Of a DNA stretch of 64,000 nt, positions 8,040 to 16,656 are shown in pieces (positions within the stretch are counted from its first letter, which is position 1; each line of letters opens with the position of its first letter). The stretch is from Prevotella sp. (GTDB taxonomy: Bacteria; Bacteroidota; Bacteroidia; Bacteroidales; Bacteroidaceae), in contig JAFVFY010000066.1 of the NCBI GenBank assembly GCA_017475265.1, positions 62,001-126,000 of the forward strand, in the 5' to 3' direction. Under the pieces are notes generated by a model, which was not told the DNA's origin, did no database searches, and was given only the letters and a program-made list of their open reading frames with translations. Position numbers and translations under genes: made by a program.

Positions 8040-8471
8040 ATGATGACACCTATGATGAGAAGGAACGCAGCTTGGCTGCCCAGCGTATTCAACGACTTGT
8101 TCGACACAGAATTTATGCCCAAGGCCAATCAGACCGCCCCGGCAATCAACGTTAAGGAGACCGATAAGGCCTACATCGTGGAGCTTGCTGCTCCGGGAAT
8201 GAAGAAGGAGGACTTCAATGTGCACATCAACGACGAGGGCAACCTCATCATCAAGATGGAGCAGAAGGAGGAGAAGAAGGATGAGGATAAGAACGCCCGC
8301 TACCTGCGCCGTGAGTTCTCTTACTCGAAGTTCGAGCAGACGCTCATCCTGCCCGACGATGTTGAGAAAGACCAGATTAAGGCTCGTGTGGAGCACGGCG
8401 TGCTTACCGTCGAACTTCCCAAGCACGAAGAGCAGAAAGTGAAGGTTAGCCGTCAGATTGAAATCGGATAG
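8040..8471 (+). CDS. hsp20: Small heat shock protein, Hsp20/alpha-crystallin family
   Basis: An ATP-independent chaperone that holds unfolding proteins. The 143-residue product begins M-M-T-P-M-M-R-R-N and carries the alpha-crystallin domain from about residue 38: V-E-L-A-A-P-G-M-K-K-E-D-F and the closing G-V-L-T-V-E-L-P-K near residue 121. The start is preceded by AGGAGG at 8026-8031, a strong Shine-Dalgarno sequence that is rare in this phylum and suggests high expression. It is monocistronic, between a sigma-54-like promoter and a good terminator. Confidence 0.95.
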   Translation: MMTPMMRRNAAWLPSVFNDLFDTEFMPKANQTAPAINVKETDKAYIVELAAPGMKKEDFNVHINDEGNLIIKMEQKEEKKDEDKNARYLRREFSYSKFEQTLILPDDVEKDQIKARVEHGVLTVELPKHEEQKVKVSRQIEIG

Positions 8472-8500
8472 AGCATCAGTGAATCAAAAAAAGTTAAATC

Positions 8501-8532
8501 AACGACGTAGATTATTTTCTACGTCGTTTTTG
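8501..8532 (+). terminator. Rho-independent terminator after hsp20
   Basis: An 11-base perfect stem (AACGACGTAGA with TCTACGTCGTT), a 7-base loop and a T run. The T run overlaps the -33 box of the tgt promoter. Confidence 0.85.
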
Positions 8533-8559
8533 TTGTTTCAAGAATAATTCGTACCTTTG
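8529..8559 (+). promoter_or_regulatory. tgt promoter
   Basis: TTTG at 8529-8532, a 19-base spacer and TACCTTTG at 8552-8559. Transcription would start near 8566, which rules out the upstream in-frame codon at 8557 and fixes the tgt start at 8581. Confidence 0.8.
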
Positions 8560-8580
8560 CACCCGATTATCAAAAAAGAG

Positions 8581-9723
8581 ATGACTTTCCAATTACAGCA
8601 TACAGACCCATCGAGTGACGCACGTGCCGGCCTTATCATCACCGACCACGGAGAGATACAGACACCTATTTTCATGCCCGTAGGCACTTGCGGCACGGTG
8701 AAGGGCGTACACTTCCAGGAACTGCGCGACGAAGTGAAGGCGCAGATAATCCTGGGCAACACCTATCACCTGTACTTGCGGCCAGGGCTGGAGATTCTCA
8801 GAAAGGCTGGCGGGTTGCATAAGTTCAATACCTGGGACAGGCCGATACTCACCGACTCAGGTGGTTTCCAGGTCTTTTCCCTCACCAGCATCCGCAAGCT
8901 GAAGGAGGAAGGCTGCGAGTTCCGTAGCCACATTGACGGCTCGAAGCATATTTTTACTCCTGAGAACGTGATGGACACCCAGCGCATCATTGGTGCCGAC
9001 ATTATGATGGCTCTTGACGAGTGCCCGCCAGGCGAGAGCGAATACAGCTATGCCAAGAAGAGCCTTGGCTTGACGCAACGCTGGTTAGAGCGTTGCATCA
9101 AGCGCTTCAACGAGACGGAGCCGCTCTATGGTCATCGTCAGACACTCTTCCCCATCGTGCAGGGCTGTAAGTATGCTGACTTGCGCCGCGAGGCCGCCCT
9201 CCACGTTTGCGAACAGCTGACGAAGCTGAACGACGGCGGCGGCGCCAGTATCGGCGGCCTAGCCGTGGGCGAACCTACGGAGGTGATGTACGAGATGATT
9301 GAAGTGGTGAACAGCATCCTGCCCAAGGACCGCCCCCGCTACCTCATGGGTGTTGGCACGCCGCAGAACATCCTGGAGGCCATCGAGCGCGGCGTGGACA
9401 TGTTCGACTGCGTCATGCCGACTCGCAACGGACGCAACGCCATGCTCTTCACCTATAACGGCACGATGAACCTGCGCAACAAGAAATGGGAGTACGATTT
9501 TACTCCTATCGACCCCGACGGCTGCTACATCGACCGTCTGCACACCAAGGCCTACCTGCACCACCTCTTCAAAGCTCAGGAGCTGCTCGCCCTGCAGATA
9601 GCCAGCATCCACAACCTCGCCTTCTATCTTCGCCTCGTCACCGATGCCCGCCAGCACATCATCGAGGGTGACTTCACACAATGGAAGCGTTCAGCCATCG
9701 ACGACTTGGGACGAAGATTGTAG
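8581..9723 (+). CDS. tgt: tRNA-guanine (queuine) transglycosylase
   Basis: Tgt exchanges the wobble guanine of GUN-anticodon tRNAs for a queuine precursor. The 380-residue length is normal. Visible motifs include D-S-G-G-F-Q-V-F-S near residue 97, the active-site region F-P-I-V-Q-G near 190, G-G-L-A-V-G-E near 224, and M-P-T-R-N-G-R-N-A near 278. The zinc-binding C-x-C-x-x-C of the E. coli enzyme is not intact: the matching segment reads D-G-C-Y-I-D, which I believe is usual in Bacteroidetes. The last 33 bases overlap the antisense dockerin gene, and a diverged copy of the last 51 bases recurs at 13140-13190. Confidence 0.95.
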   Translation: MTFQLQHTDPSSDARAGLIITDHGEIQTPIFMPVGTCGTVKGVHFQELRDEVKAQIILGNTYHLYLRPGLEILRKAGGLHKFNTWDRPILTDSGGFQVFSLTSIRKLKEEGCEFRSHIDGSKHIFTPENVMDTQRIIGADIMMALDECPPGESEYSYAKKSLGLTQRWLERCIKRFNETEPLYGHRQTLFPIVQGCKYADLRREAALHVCEQLTKLNDGGGASIGGLAVGEPTEVMYEMIEVVNSILPKDRPRYLMGVGTPQNILEAIERGVDMFDCVMPTRNGRNAMLFTYNGTMNLRNKKWEYDFTPIDPDGCYIDRLHTKAYLHHLFKAQELLALQIASIHNLAFYLRLVTDARQHIIEGDFTQWKRSAIDDLGRRL

Positions 9724-12700
9724 TCTGGCACTGGCGGCCATGGCATCGATGACAGCTCCGATGTCGGCCACGTCGACCGTGCCATCATTGTTCACGTCAG
9801 CATTGTCTGCAAGCGAGCCGCTTGCGCTCCCGGTCATGGCGTCGATGATGCATCCGATGTCGGCCACGTCTACGCTGCCGTCGCGGTTGACGTCGGCGAT
9901 GTTACCGCCGTAGAAGACGACATTGCCGGCATAGAGAATGTTACCGTCGACTGTGATGCCGTGGAGCGACGGATCGAACCAGGCGCCTTTGGGCTTGACG
10001 ATTTTCACGGATCCGTTCATCTGGAGGTCTTTCAGTTTGCTGATGGCGGGGTAGCCCTCTTCGGGCTGTAGTTCGACGTAGGTTTTCTTGTCAAGGAGTT
10101 CGAGGGTGGTCTGTGAGTGATAGTCACAGATGGGCGTTCTGCTGTTGAGCAGCAGGGTGGGACCGTAGATGGTACACTCGGTACACTGGCCTCCGAAGAA
10201 GAGGGCAAAGTCGTTTGCGCTGGCAGTGAGTGTTCCCGATCCAGTTATGGAGAAGGGCTTTGCGGAATAGATGGCGCTGTTGCGGGCTGTGATATGGTTG
10301 TCGCCTTCGAGGTTGATGACGAGTCCGTTGATGTTACGGTTGTCGATGCCTCCGCCTTGGGGGCCGGTCATATTCTCCAGGTCGGCGTCGGTGACATTGA
10401 GCAACCTGGCACCGGGAATGTATCTGAAGTGCCCGTCGCCGAGGATGTCGTAGGCGTTGGAGGCCATAACCTTTGTCTCACCGATGTACATGCCGTAGTC
10501 CACATCGTTTATGACGACCTTGTCACTGTAGATGTCTGAACCGTTGAGTGTGATGGCCTTCAGTGTGTTTAAGAACCAGGCACCTTCGGGTTCTGCGATG
10601 TCGCATCCTGCCATGTAGAGCGAGGTGAAGTTGCTTAGGCTCTTGTCGAGGACGACCTCGCTGTTATGGATTTCAAGGTTAGCGTTGCCGTTGCCGTAGA
10701 GGCTATAATAGTTAGCTTTCGCCGTGACGTTGAGCGCGATGTCTCTTATGGCGAGAGTGTTTTCGCCTTTGATTGCGATGCCTGTTGCGTTCCTGGGGTT
10801 GAGGGTGAGTTCCGGAGTCGGCGAGTTGGGACTTTGCGAAACGGGGCAGATGGTGAGGTTGTTGCCGTAGCAGAAGATGGGTTTTCCGGTGGCGCTGTTG
10901 CTGATGACGTTATCGCCCTTGAGCTTGATGATGAGGTCTTTTCCGTCAACAGGGCCGTAGTAGGATATGCCGTTGTATTTGCCGGCATCAATACTGACGT
11001 TGTTGAGGGTGAGGGTACCGTCCTTGCTGTAGGAGATAGTGCCGTAGTCGAGTCCTGCGCCTGGTGTGCTGTTGTCGATAGCAGCATCGTTGCGGGGGTC
11101 CCAGATGTACTTTCTCACGGCCAGGCGGGGCTTCATGGTGTGTTCTGTCAGCTGCTGACCGTCGCTGTTGACCATGCGTTTGTTGTTGGTTTCATAACTG
11201 ACACCATCGTAGTCGTAGATGACGCCCGAGGTGACAAGTTCGCTGAATCCCGAGACGCAGGGCCTGTTTCCTGTTGACTTCGCATAGACGTTGCAGAGCA
11301 CGAGGGCGAGCTTGGAGTTGCTGCTGCCGTAGATGGGGTATGTGCCAGTGGCTTCGAGCCATACTTTCTTGATGGTCATTTGGGCTTCGCCGTCCATCCA
11401 AAGTGCGGCGAATGAATCGGAAGAGGTTGACTTGATGGTCACATCGGCAAATGTGTCGCTCGTGAGGGAGCAGCTCTTTGTGGAATAAATGGCATGCGAC
11501 CCCGTGCTGGTGAGGCTTGCAGAGCCCTCCACCTTTATGGCCAGCCCCTTGATTCTGTTGGAGATACAGTTGCCGTTGGTGCTGGCGACGGCGTTCTTCA
11601 GTGTGAGCGTATTGCTTCCCGAGTCGTAGCTGAACTGTCCGTCGCCGAGGATGTTGCCTTTGTTGGAGAGTGTTACTCTTTCGCCACAGACGACCAGGTC
11701 GTAGCCCGGATAGATCTGCACCTCTCCGTCGTATATGTTTTTGTCGTCGTCGGTGAAGCCCTTCAGCGACGGTGAGAACTCTCCGCCCGTTCTGACGTAA
11801 CTGGCATTCAGGGTGCAGTCGGTGAAGCCTGTTATGCCTAAGGCGGCATAGACCGAGCTGTTATAGATGCTGAGCTTGGCCGTTCCACCGCCGTTGATGC
11901 TGCGGTGTTCTTTCGATGTGACGTTGAGGGTCATGCTGTTTATCGACAGGGTCTTTCCATTGGCTTCTTCCAGGCCGATTCCATCCCCTCGCGTGTTGTT
12001 GATGGTGAGCACTGGGTCTTGCGTCCCGCTGCCGTAGATGTGTACACCGTTGCCGTTGGCGAAAATTCCCGGCGAGCCGCTGCCGTTGGCGACGTTGATG
12101 GTGTTGGTGCCCTTGACTTCGATGTTAAGGTCGTCGGCGTAGAATGGGCCGTAGTACCTGATGCCGGCGTAGCTGCCCGAGGACATGGTGACGTTGTCCA
12201 AGGTCAGCGTATGGGTGCTGCTCTTGTAGGTGATGGTGCCTGAGGAGACACCGGCGCGGGGGCTGGTGCTGCTAATCACTTGATCGTCGCGCACGTTCCA
12301 GATGTACTGTGCCACGGCGATGCGCGGCCTGAAGGTGTGAGACTTCGCTATCTTGCCGGAGCTGTCCTCCATGCGCATGTCGGTTTCGTCGTAGGTGTAG
12401 CCGTTGTAGCTGTAGATCACGCCCTGGGTGCCGATTGTTGTGAAGCCCTTGACACAGGGAAAACCGTCGGTGGTGCCGTTTGCTACAACATTACACCTGT
12501 TGAGCTGCAGAGATCCCTTTCCGTCGCCAAGCAAGGGAAATGCGGCGGTGACTCTCATCCATATATCCTCTATAGTCAGGGCGCTGTCGTCTTTCATCCA
12601 AATGCCGCAAAATTCCGGGTTATTGGCTGTGATGGTCAGGGAGGAGAAATTGTCGCTCCTGATAGTGGTACTTTTGGTGCTGTAAACGGCGTTATAGTCT

Positions 12701-12987
12701 GAGCTGACTTCGCTGTTACCATTAACGAGGATGGTCAGCCCGTCGATGCCCGTATTCACAATACCGCCACTGGTTTCGCATGTGATGGTCGCACTTTTCA
12801 GCGTGAGCGTCTTCGTGTCGTTGTCGTAGCTCACAGTGCCTGAAATGCCCGTGCCGGTAATTTTCGAGGCGTTGCTTGATGTCACTTTCACACCGGCAAC
12901 TCTCAGGCTATAGTCCTCGGCCCACGCCTCATTGGCAGTCAGTCCTCCCACGAGGAGAAGGGCGAGAAGGGAGAATAACTTTTTCAT
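9691..12987 (-). CDS. Large secreted repeat protein with C-terminal dockerin
   Basis: A 1098-residue exported protein. The signal peptide starts M-K-K-L-F-S-L-L-A-L-L-L and ends near A-W-A. The body has a repeating architecture: three A-type units (S-L-R-V-A-G-V-K-V, D-L-V-V-C-G-E-R-V, G-M-Y-I-G-E-T-K-V) alternate with two B-type units that begin near Y-I-W-N-V-R-D-D and Y-I-W-D-P-R-N-D. Short beta strands such as T-L-T-L-K suggest a beta-helix, as in polysaccharide-binding families. The C-terminus has two calcium loops (D-V-N-R-D-G-S-V-D-V-A-D-I and D-V-N-N-D-G-T-V-D-V-A-D-I), a dockerin-like pair. The last ten residues are read from the antisense strand of tgt, so the native end appears cut off. 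Confidence 0.85.
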   Translation of the reverse strand: MKKLFSLLALLLVGGLTANEAWAEDYSLRVAGVKVTSSNASKITGTGISGTVSYDNDTKTLTLKSATITCETSGGIVNTGIDGLTILVNGNSEVSSDYNAVYSTKSTTIRSDNFSSLTITANNPEFCGIWMKDDSALTIEDIWMRVTAAFPLLGDGKGSLQLNRCNVVANGTTDGFPCVKGFTTIGTQGVIYSYNGYTYDETDMRMEDSSGKIAKSHTFRPRIAVAQYIWNVRDDQVISSTSPRAGVSSGTITYKSSTHTLTLDNVTMSSGSYAGIRYYGPFYADDLNIEVKGTNTINVANGSGSPGIFANGNGVHIYGSGTQDPVLTINNTRGDGIGLEEANGKTLSINSMTLNVTSKEHRSINGGGTAKLSIYNSSVYAALGITGFTDCTLNASYVRTGGEFSPSLKGFTDDDKNIYDGEVQIYPGYDLVVCGERVTLSNKGNILGDGQFSYDSGSNTLTLKNAVASTNGNCISNRIKGLAIKVEGSASLTSTGSHAIYSTKSCSLTSDTFADVTIKSTSSDSFAALWMDGEAQMTIKKVWLEATGTYPIYGSSNSKLALVLCNVYAKSTGNRPCVSGFSELVTSGVIYDYDGVSYETNNKRMVNSDGQQLTEHTMKPRLAVRKYIWDPRNDAAIDNSTPGAGLDYGTISYSKDGTLTLNNVSIDAGKYNGISYYGPVDGKDLIIKLKGDNVISNSATGKPIFCYGNNLTICPVSQSPNSPTPELTLNPRNATGIAIKGENTLAIRDIALNVTAKANYYSLYGNGNANLEIHNSEVVLDKSLSNFTSLYMAGCDIAEPEGAWFLNTLKAITLNGSDIYSDKVVINDVDYGMYIGETKVMASNAYDILGDGHFRYIPGARLLNVTDADLENMTGPQGGGIDNRNINGLVINLEGDNHITARNSAIYSAKPFSITGSGTLTASANDFALFFGGQCTECTIYGPTLLLNSRTPICDYHSQTTLELLDKKTYVELQPEEGYPAISKLKDLQMNGSVKIVKPKGAWFDPSLHGITVDGNILYAGNVVFYGGNIADVNRDGSVDVADIGCIIDAMTGSASGSLADNADVNNDGTVDVADIGAVIDAMAASARLQSSSQVVDG

Positions 12988-13028
12988 ATCTATATACGGT
13001 TATATTATTAATAGTTGTTAGAATGGCA

Positions 13029-13058
13029 CAAAGTTAGGAAAAAAAGTTATACCGCAAA
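13029..13058 (-). promoter_or_regulatory. Promoter of the large dockerin gene
   Basis: On the minus strand TTTG (13055-13058), an 18-base spacer and TAACTTTG (13029-13036), about 40 bases before the start codon. Confidence 0.65.
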
Positions 13059-13139
13059 AGAATTAAAGAGTTTTTAACCAAATAATGGCTCCGAGTTCCC
13101 ACGGCCGTGACTCACCGTTTGCCCGACTCTGTCTCATCT

Positions 13140-13190
13140 TTCACACGATGGAAACGTTCGGTTATCGACGACCTTGGGCAAAGGCTGTAA
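13140..13190 (+). pseudogene. Second, diverged copy of the 3' end of tgt
   Basis: The 51 bases read F-T-R-W-K-R-S-V-I-D-D-L-G-Q-R-L-stop, against F-T-Q-W-K-R-S-A-I-D-D-L-G-R-R-L-stop at the end of tgt (9673-9723). By hand 39 of 51 bases agree, and most differences are silent. No other tgt sequence precedes it. It looks like a footprint of DNA from a related strain recombined at the tgt end. Confidence 0.75.
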
Positions 13191-13225
13191 AAATTGTTTA
13201 CCGTGATTAACACAAACAAGAAGAA

Positions 13226-13355
13226 CTGGGCTTTCGGCTTCCTCTACTAACAATCAACGACCGTCGGAATCCCACTTTGTTCTTGAGATTCTGACGGCCT
13301 CATCCGTGAAGGCCAACAGTTAGTCGTCAGTCTTGCTCTTCCACCACCTGTTGCA
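13226..13355. repeat. 130-bp direct repeat, left copy
   Basis: About 118 of 130 bases match 15126-15255 with no gaps (hand count). The unit includes a hairpin (CCGTCGGAATC with GATTCTGACGG) and matches the last codons of the dockerin gene at 15233. The two copies flank the AAA ATPase gene. Confidence 0.85.
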
Positions 13356-13360
13356 GTAAC

Positions 13361-14938
13361 TCACTCCTTTTGCCACCACTCTATTTGGCAAGCGTGCTCC
13401 TTTGTGTCACGGTCGTAGTTGATGCCCACGAGAAGTATGTCGCCCGTGTACTCGGCCACCTTGTCGGTGTAATGGCGGCCTTTTATCTGGTTTATAGCTT
13501 CTTCAGTGGAGTGTCCGTATTTCAGTTCTACGATGATGGCGGGCTTGCTGACATTCTTTCGCGGCATGAGCACGAGGTCGGCGAAACCCAGCCCAGACTG
13601 ATATTCGCGGTGGAAGATGTAGTCGGCATGGGCGTAGTAGTAGGCAATAGCGAGCACGCAGGCCATGCTGTTCTCGTTGCTGTATGTTATCAGGCTGGTG
13701 TTTGCTGTGTGTGCCTCACCCACCATGCGTGCCACGGTCTGCTGGTCGCCGCGCAAGGTGGCATCCACCAGCCGCTTCGAGTTCTCGAGGGCACGGGCCA
13801 CCTCTTTCCACTTGCTGCCGCGGATGGCGTTCTCCATCTCTCCCAGCACCTCCATGTTGGGAATGTAGCACTCCTTCGTGCGGCGGTCGTAACTCAGATA
13901 GCCCAAGTGTATGAGCACCGTCAGCACGTCGTCGCGTGTGTTTATCTGTGTCAGGTCGTTCTTGAAGCCCTTGGGGTCAACGTCGCAACGCTCACCGGCA
14001 ATCATACGGAGGATGTCATCCTTCAGACCGTCATAGTTCATCTGTATATAAGTGGAAATGGAGTTGGTGGCTCCTGTCTTGCCCCAGTAGCTTTCGCACC
14101 ATTGCTCTCTGAGGGCCATCATCACCGAATTGGGGTTGAACATCGAGGATTGCGCCCCTATCTGGTAGCCGTCATACCATTTCACCATTTCGTCGAAGTC
14201 CATGCCGTGCTTCTCGGCCAACTGGCGAACCTCATCCTTCGTGAAGCCAAAGAAGGGAGCCAGTGCCCCGGCTGTTACCATCGAATATTCCTGAAAGTTG
14301 TTCATGGCCGACTGGGTGTTATACTTCTTGATGGGCAGTATGCCCGTCAAATACACCCCTGCGAAGACATCAACGGCAGAAATGTCCTTGAACATGCGGC
14401 GCAGCAGGTCGAGATACTTGTCCATCGCCTCCGGCTTGTCCTCGAAGACGCGGCAGACAGCATCCCACTCGTCGATGATCATGATGAACCTATCGTCCGT
14501 GGCGGCGACAATCTGTTGCAGGTATTTCATCAGGTGGTCGCCTTCCTGGTATTCCACCTGTGGATATGCCGCCCTGACATCCTTGATGATTTCTTCCTGG
14601 AAGTTAGCCACTATACCCTCGTCCTTACAGTTGGATGTAAAGGTGGTCATATCAACGAATATGACCGGGTACTTGTTCAGATGCTGCTCGAATGTGGGGG
14701 CGCCGGCTATCTCCAAGTCGGTGAAGAGGCTGCGTGAGTCACATGAGTGGTCGTAGTAGGCGGCCAGCATCTTTGCCGCCATCGACTTGCCGAAGCGGCG
14801 GCAGCGCGTCACGCAACTCATTTTCTGTTCCGTGAACAGCGTCTTGTTTACCACGGCTATCAGCCCCGACTTGTCAATGTACTCGCTGTTGCGAATCTGG
14901 CGGAATCCCTCGTTCCCCTTGTTAATGTATATGCCCAT
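13361..14938 (-). CDS. AAA-ATPase-like / PD-(D/E)XK nuclease-like protein (DUF1703 type)
   Basis: A 525-residue member of a family that is often multi-copy in Bacteroidales. The N-terminal AAA-ATPase-like domain shows Y-I-D-K-S-G-L-I near residue 20, R-C-R-R-F-G-K-S (variant Walker A) near 45, and the D-E-W-D Walker B-like segment near 155. The C-terminal nuclease-like part has G-F-A-D-L-V-L-M followed by A-I-I-V-E-L-K-Y-G, a D...E-x-K core. The cellular role of the family is not established; defence or mobile-DNA links have been considered. The gene is bracketed by 130-bp direct repeats and has its own promoter and heptamer leader, so it looks like an inserted unit. Confidence 0.85.
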   Translation of the reverse strand: MGIYINKGNEGFRQIRNSEYIDKSGLIAVVNKTLFTEQKMSCVTRCRRFGKSMAAKMLAAYYDHSCDSRSLFTDLEIAGAPTFEQHLNKYPVIFVDMTTFTSNCKDEGIVANFQEEIIKDVRAAYPQVEYQEGDHLMKYLQQIVAATDDRFIMIIDEWDAVCRVFEDKPEAMDKYLDLLRRMFKDISAVDVFAGVYLTGILPIKKYNTQSAMNNFQEYSMVTAGALAPFFGFTKDEVRQLAEKHGMDFDEMVKWYDGYQIGAQSSMFNPNSVMMALREQWCESYWGKTGATNSISTYIQMNYDGLKDDILRMIAGERCDVDPKGFKNDLTQINTRDDVLTVLIHLGYLSYDRRTKECYIPNMEVLGEMENAIRGSKWKEVARALENSKRLVDATLRGDQQTVARMVGEAHTANTSLITYSNENSMACVLAIAYYYAHADYIFHREYQSGLGFADLVLMPRKNVSKPAIIVELKYGHSTEEAINQIKGRHYTDKVAEYTGDILLVGINYDRDTKEHACQIEWWQKE

Positions 14939-14945
14939 CGTATGT

Positions 14946-14996
14946 ATTTACGATTTACGAATTTACGATTTGCGATTTTGCTATTTACGGTTTGCA
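14946..14996 (-). repeat. Heptamer array ATTTACG in the leader of the AAA ATPase gene
   Basis: Units ATTTACG, ATTTACG, AATTTACG, ATTTGCG, ATTTTGCT, ATTTACG, GTTTGCA (plus-strand reading) fill the leader between the promoter and the start codon at 14938. Confidence 0.8.
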
Positions 14997-15000
14997 GGGG

Positions 15001-15031
15001 CAAAGTTACGACTTTTTCCCGAAACAACAAA
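15001..15031 (-). promoter_or_regulatory. Promoter of the AAA ATPase gene
   Basis: On the minus strand TTTG (15028-15031), exactly 19 bases, then TAACTTTG (15001-15008). The transcript leader would consist almost entirely of the heptamer array. Confidence 0.75.
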
Positions 15032-15125
15032 GCGGATGCAGGAAAAAGTTGCTTTTTACAACAAGGGACAACGGATTCGTGGCCGCCAACGGGATAGAAT
15101 CGGCTGTAGTGCATAAAATCCCGCT

Positions 15126-15255
15126 CTGGGCTTTCGGCTTCCTCTACTGACAATCAATGACCGTCGGAGTCTCACTTTGTTTCCGAGATTCCGACGGTCT
15201 CAGCCGTGAAGTCCAACAGTTAGTCGTCAGTCTTACTCTTCCACCACCTGTTGCA
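15126..15255. repeat. 130-bp direct repeat, right copy
   Basis: Matches 13226-13355 at about 90 percent. Its last 23 bases are the 3' end of the dockerin gene (15233-15255), so this copy is probably the original. The internal hairpin differs between copies but still pairs. Confidence 0.85.
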
Positions 15256-16642
15256 TCCTTGCGTTGGCGGCCATGATGCTGATGACTGTGGCGATGTCGG
15301 CCACATCTACCGCGCCGTCGCCGTTCACGTCAGCAGCTGCGGACGAGACGTCCGCGCTCCCGGACATCACGCTGATGATGGTGGCAATGTCGGCCACATC
15401 GACGGAGTAGTCGCCGTTCACGTCGCCAGGCGGGATGGGGGCTTCCTCCCACAGGTAGCTGATAGTCACTTCGGTGGCCGATGCATCGGTCACGTCGTGT
15501 ACGGCGAGGTAGAAGGATCCGCCATCGTCGGTCTTCGTACCGCTCATCTTCTTGGCATCGTTACCGCTCGTAGCCCACAGTTCGCCACCTGTATGCGAGA
15601 ACAGCTGCATGGTGCAAGCTGCGCTGGCCTTGAAGGCGAGGCTGTCGCCCTTGCCAGCCTCCACCTTGAACCACTTCAGCCTCTCGGGCTTGGCGAAGGT
15701 CTGCGGCTCTTCGGGAAGCAGCAGCGTGGCATCGACGGACTCCGAGACACGGTAATCCACATAGTCGCGCACTATACGAGGGCAGCTGCCGTCAGTGGCC
15801 TCCAGCACGAGGTTGAGCGTGTTCTTCGCGTAGGCCATAGGCGTGCCGTTGGTAAGCTCGAAGTGGAAACACGTGGTGCGCAGGGGCAGTTCGGGCACAT
15901 CGAGGGAGAGGGTATGTAGCGAGGCGGTAGCGTCGAGGCGCACGTTCTTGATGCTGTCCGTGATGTCGTTCACCCAGTAATGGTAAGCGAAGAGGGAGGT
16001 TGACTCGTCCATAATCCAGAACAGCTTCGTGTAGGTTGCAGAGGCTACGCCGCCGGTTGAAAGGGCATGATAGTGTACAGCGTGCAGTCCGGCATCAAGG
16101 CCAGTCAGGTCGATGCTCACGGCACTCGTCGAGAGAGCTAACTGCTTGCGGTTGTCAAAGTCAGTGTCGAACCAGTACTCGCCCTTTGTGGCCACCGTAC
16201 GTCCTGGCACATAGAAGGCATGGCAATAGGCCGATGAAGGCAGACCGTCGGCGTCAAGCTGTTGGTACTGCAAAGTGTGGAAGCCTGGCGATAGTGTGTC
16301 GGCATCGAGGGTGATAAGGCCGTTGACTGTGGTCGTTTGCTTGCGACTGTCGAAATAATGGTCAAACCAGTATTCGGCCTTCACGCCCTTTGCCTGCTTG
16401 TTGACGAAGAACGTCTGTGAGTAGGTGCTCGACTGCACACCCTGTGCCGTCTGGTAGAGGTAGTGCAGGGTGTGCATACCTGGCGAGAGTGTGTCGGCAT
16501 CCACATTGATGGTGCCGTTCTTCACATTTGATGCAGCGGCCCCTTCATGGTTGTTGTCGAACCAGTAGAGGCTGGTCTGACCACGCGCTATACTGCACAG
16601 GCCGGCCAACAGCACGATGATGAATATATATCTATGTTTCAT
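15233..16642 (-). CDS. Secreted repeat protein with C-terminal dockerin
   Basis: A 469-residue exported protein with signal peptide M-K-H-R-Y-I-F-I-I-V-L-L-A-G-L, ending near A-R-G-Q. Four units of about 55-60 residues recur, each with Y-W-F-D (or Y-W-V-N) followed by L-x-P-G-x-H-T-L-x-Y-x, between residues 24 and 255. A less regular beta-rich region follows. The C-terminus carries two calcium loops (D-V-N-G-D-Y-S-V-D-V-A-D-I and D-V-N-G-D-G-A-V-D-V-A-D-I), a dockerin-like pair ending M-Q-Q-V-V-E-E. It begins 14 bases after the next gene upstream and is probably co-transcribed with it. Function unknown; surface attachment is likely. Confidence 0.82.
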   Translation of the reverse strand: MKHRYIFIIVLLAGLCSIARGQTSLYWFDNNHEGAAASNVKNGTINVDADTLSPGMHTLHYLYQTAQGVQSSTYSQTFFVNKQAKGVKAEYWFDHYFDSRKQTTTVNGLITLDADTLSPGFHTLQYQQLDADGLPSSAYCHAFYVPGRTVATKGEYWFDTDFDNRKQLALSTSAVSIDLTGLDAGLHAVHYHALSTGGVASATYTKLFWIMDESTSLFAYHYWVNDITDSIKNVRLDATASLHTLSLDVPELPLRTTCFHFELTNGTPMAYAKNTLNLVLEATDGSCPRIVRDYVDYRVSESVDATLLLPEEPQTFAKPERLKWFKVEAGKGDSLAFKASAACTMQLFSHTGGELWATSGNDAKKMSGTKTDDGGSFYLAVHDVTDASATEVTISYLWEEAPIPPGDVNGDYSVDVADIATIISVMSGSADVSSAAADVNGDGAVDVADIATVISIMAANARMQQVVEE

Positions 16643-16656
16643 AGCTGTCTCATTAT

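Noticed and set aside
10117..12702. Several open frames opposite the large dockerin gene
   Set aside because: V/G/D-rich antisense shadows of a repetitive gene; no start signals.
13370..14737. 455-codon open frame on the plus strand
   Set aside because: It is antisense to the AAA ATPase gene, has no family features, and its H/V/L-rich composition is what a reversed GC-biased gene gives.
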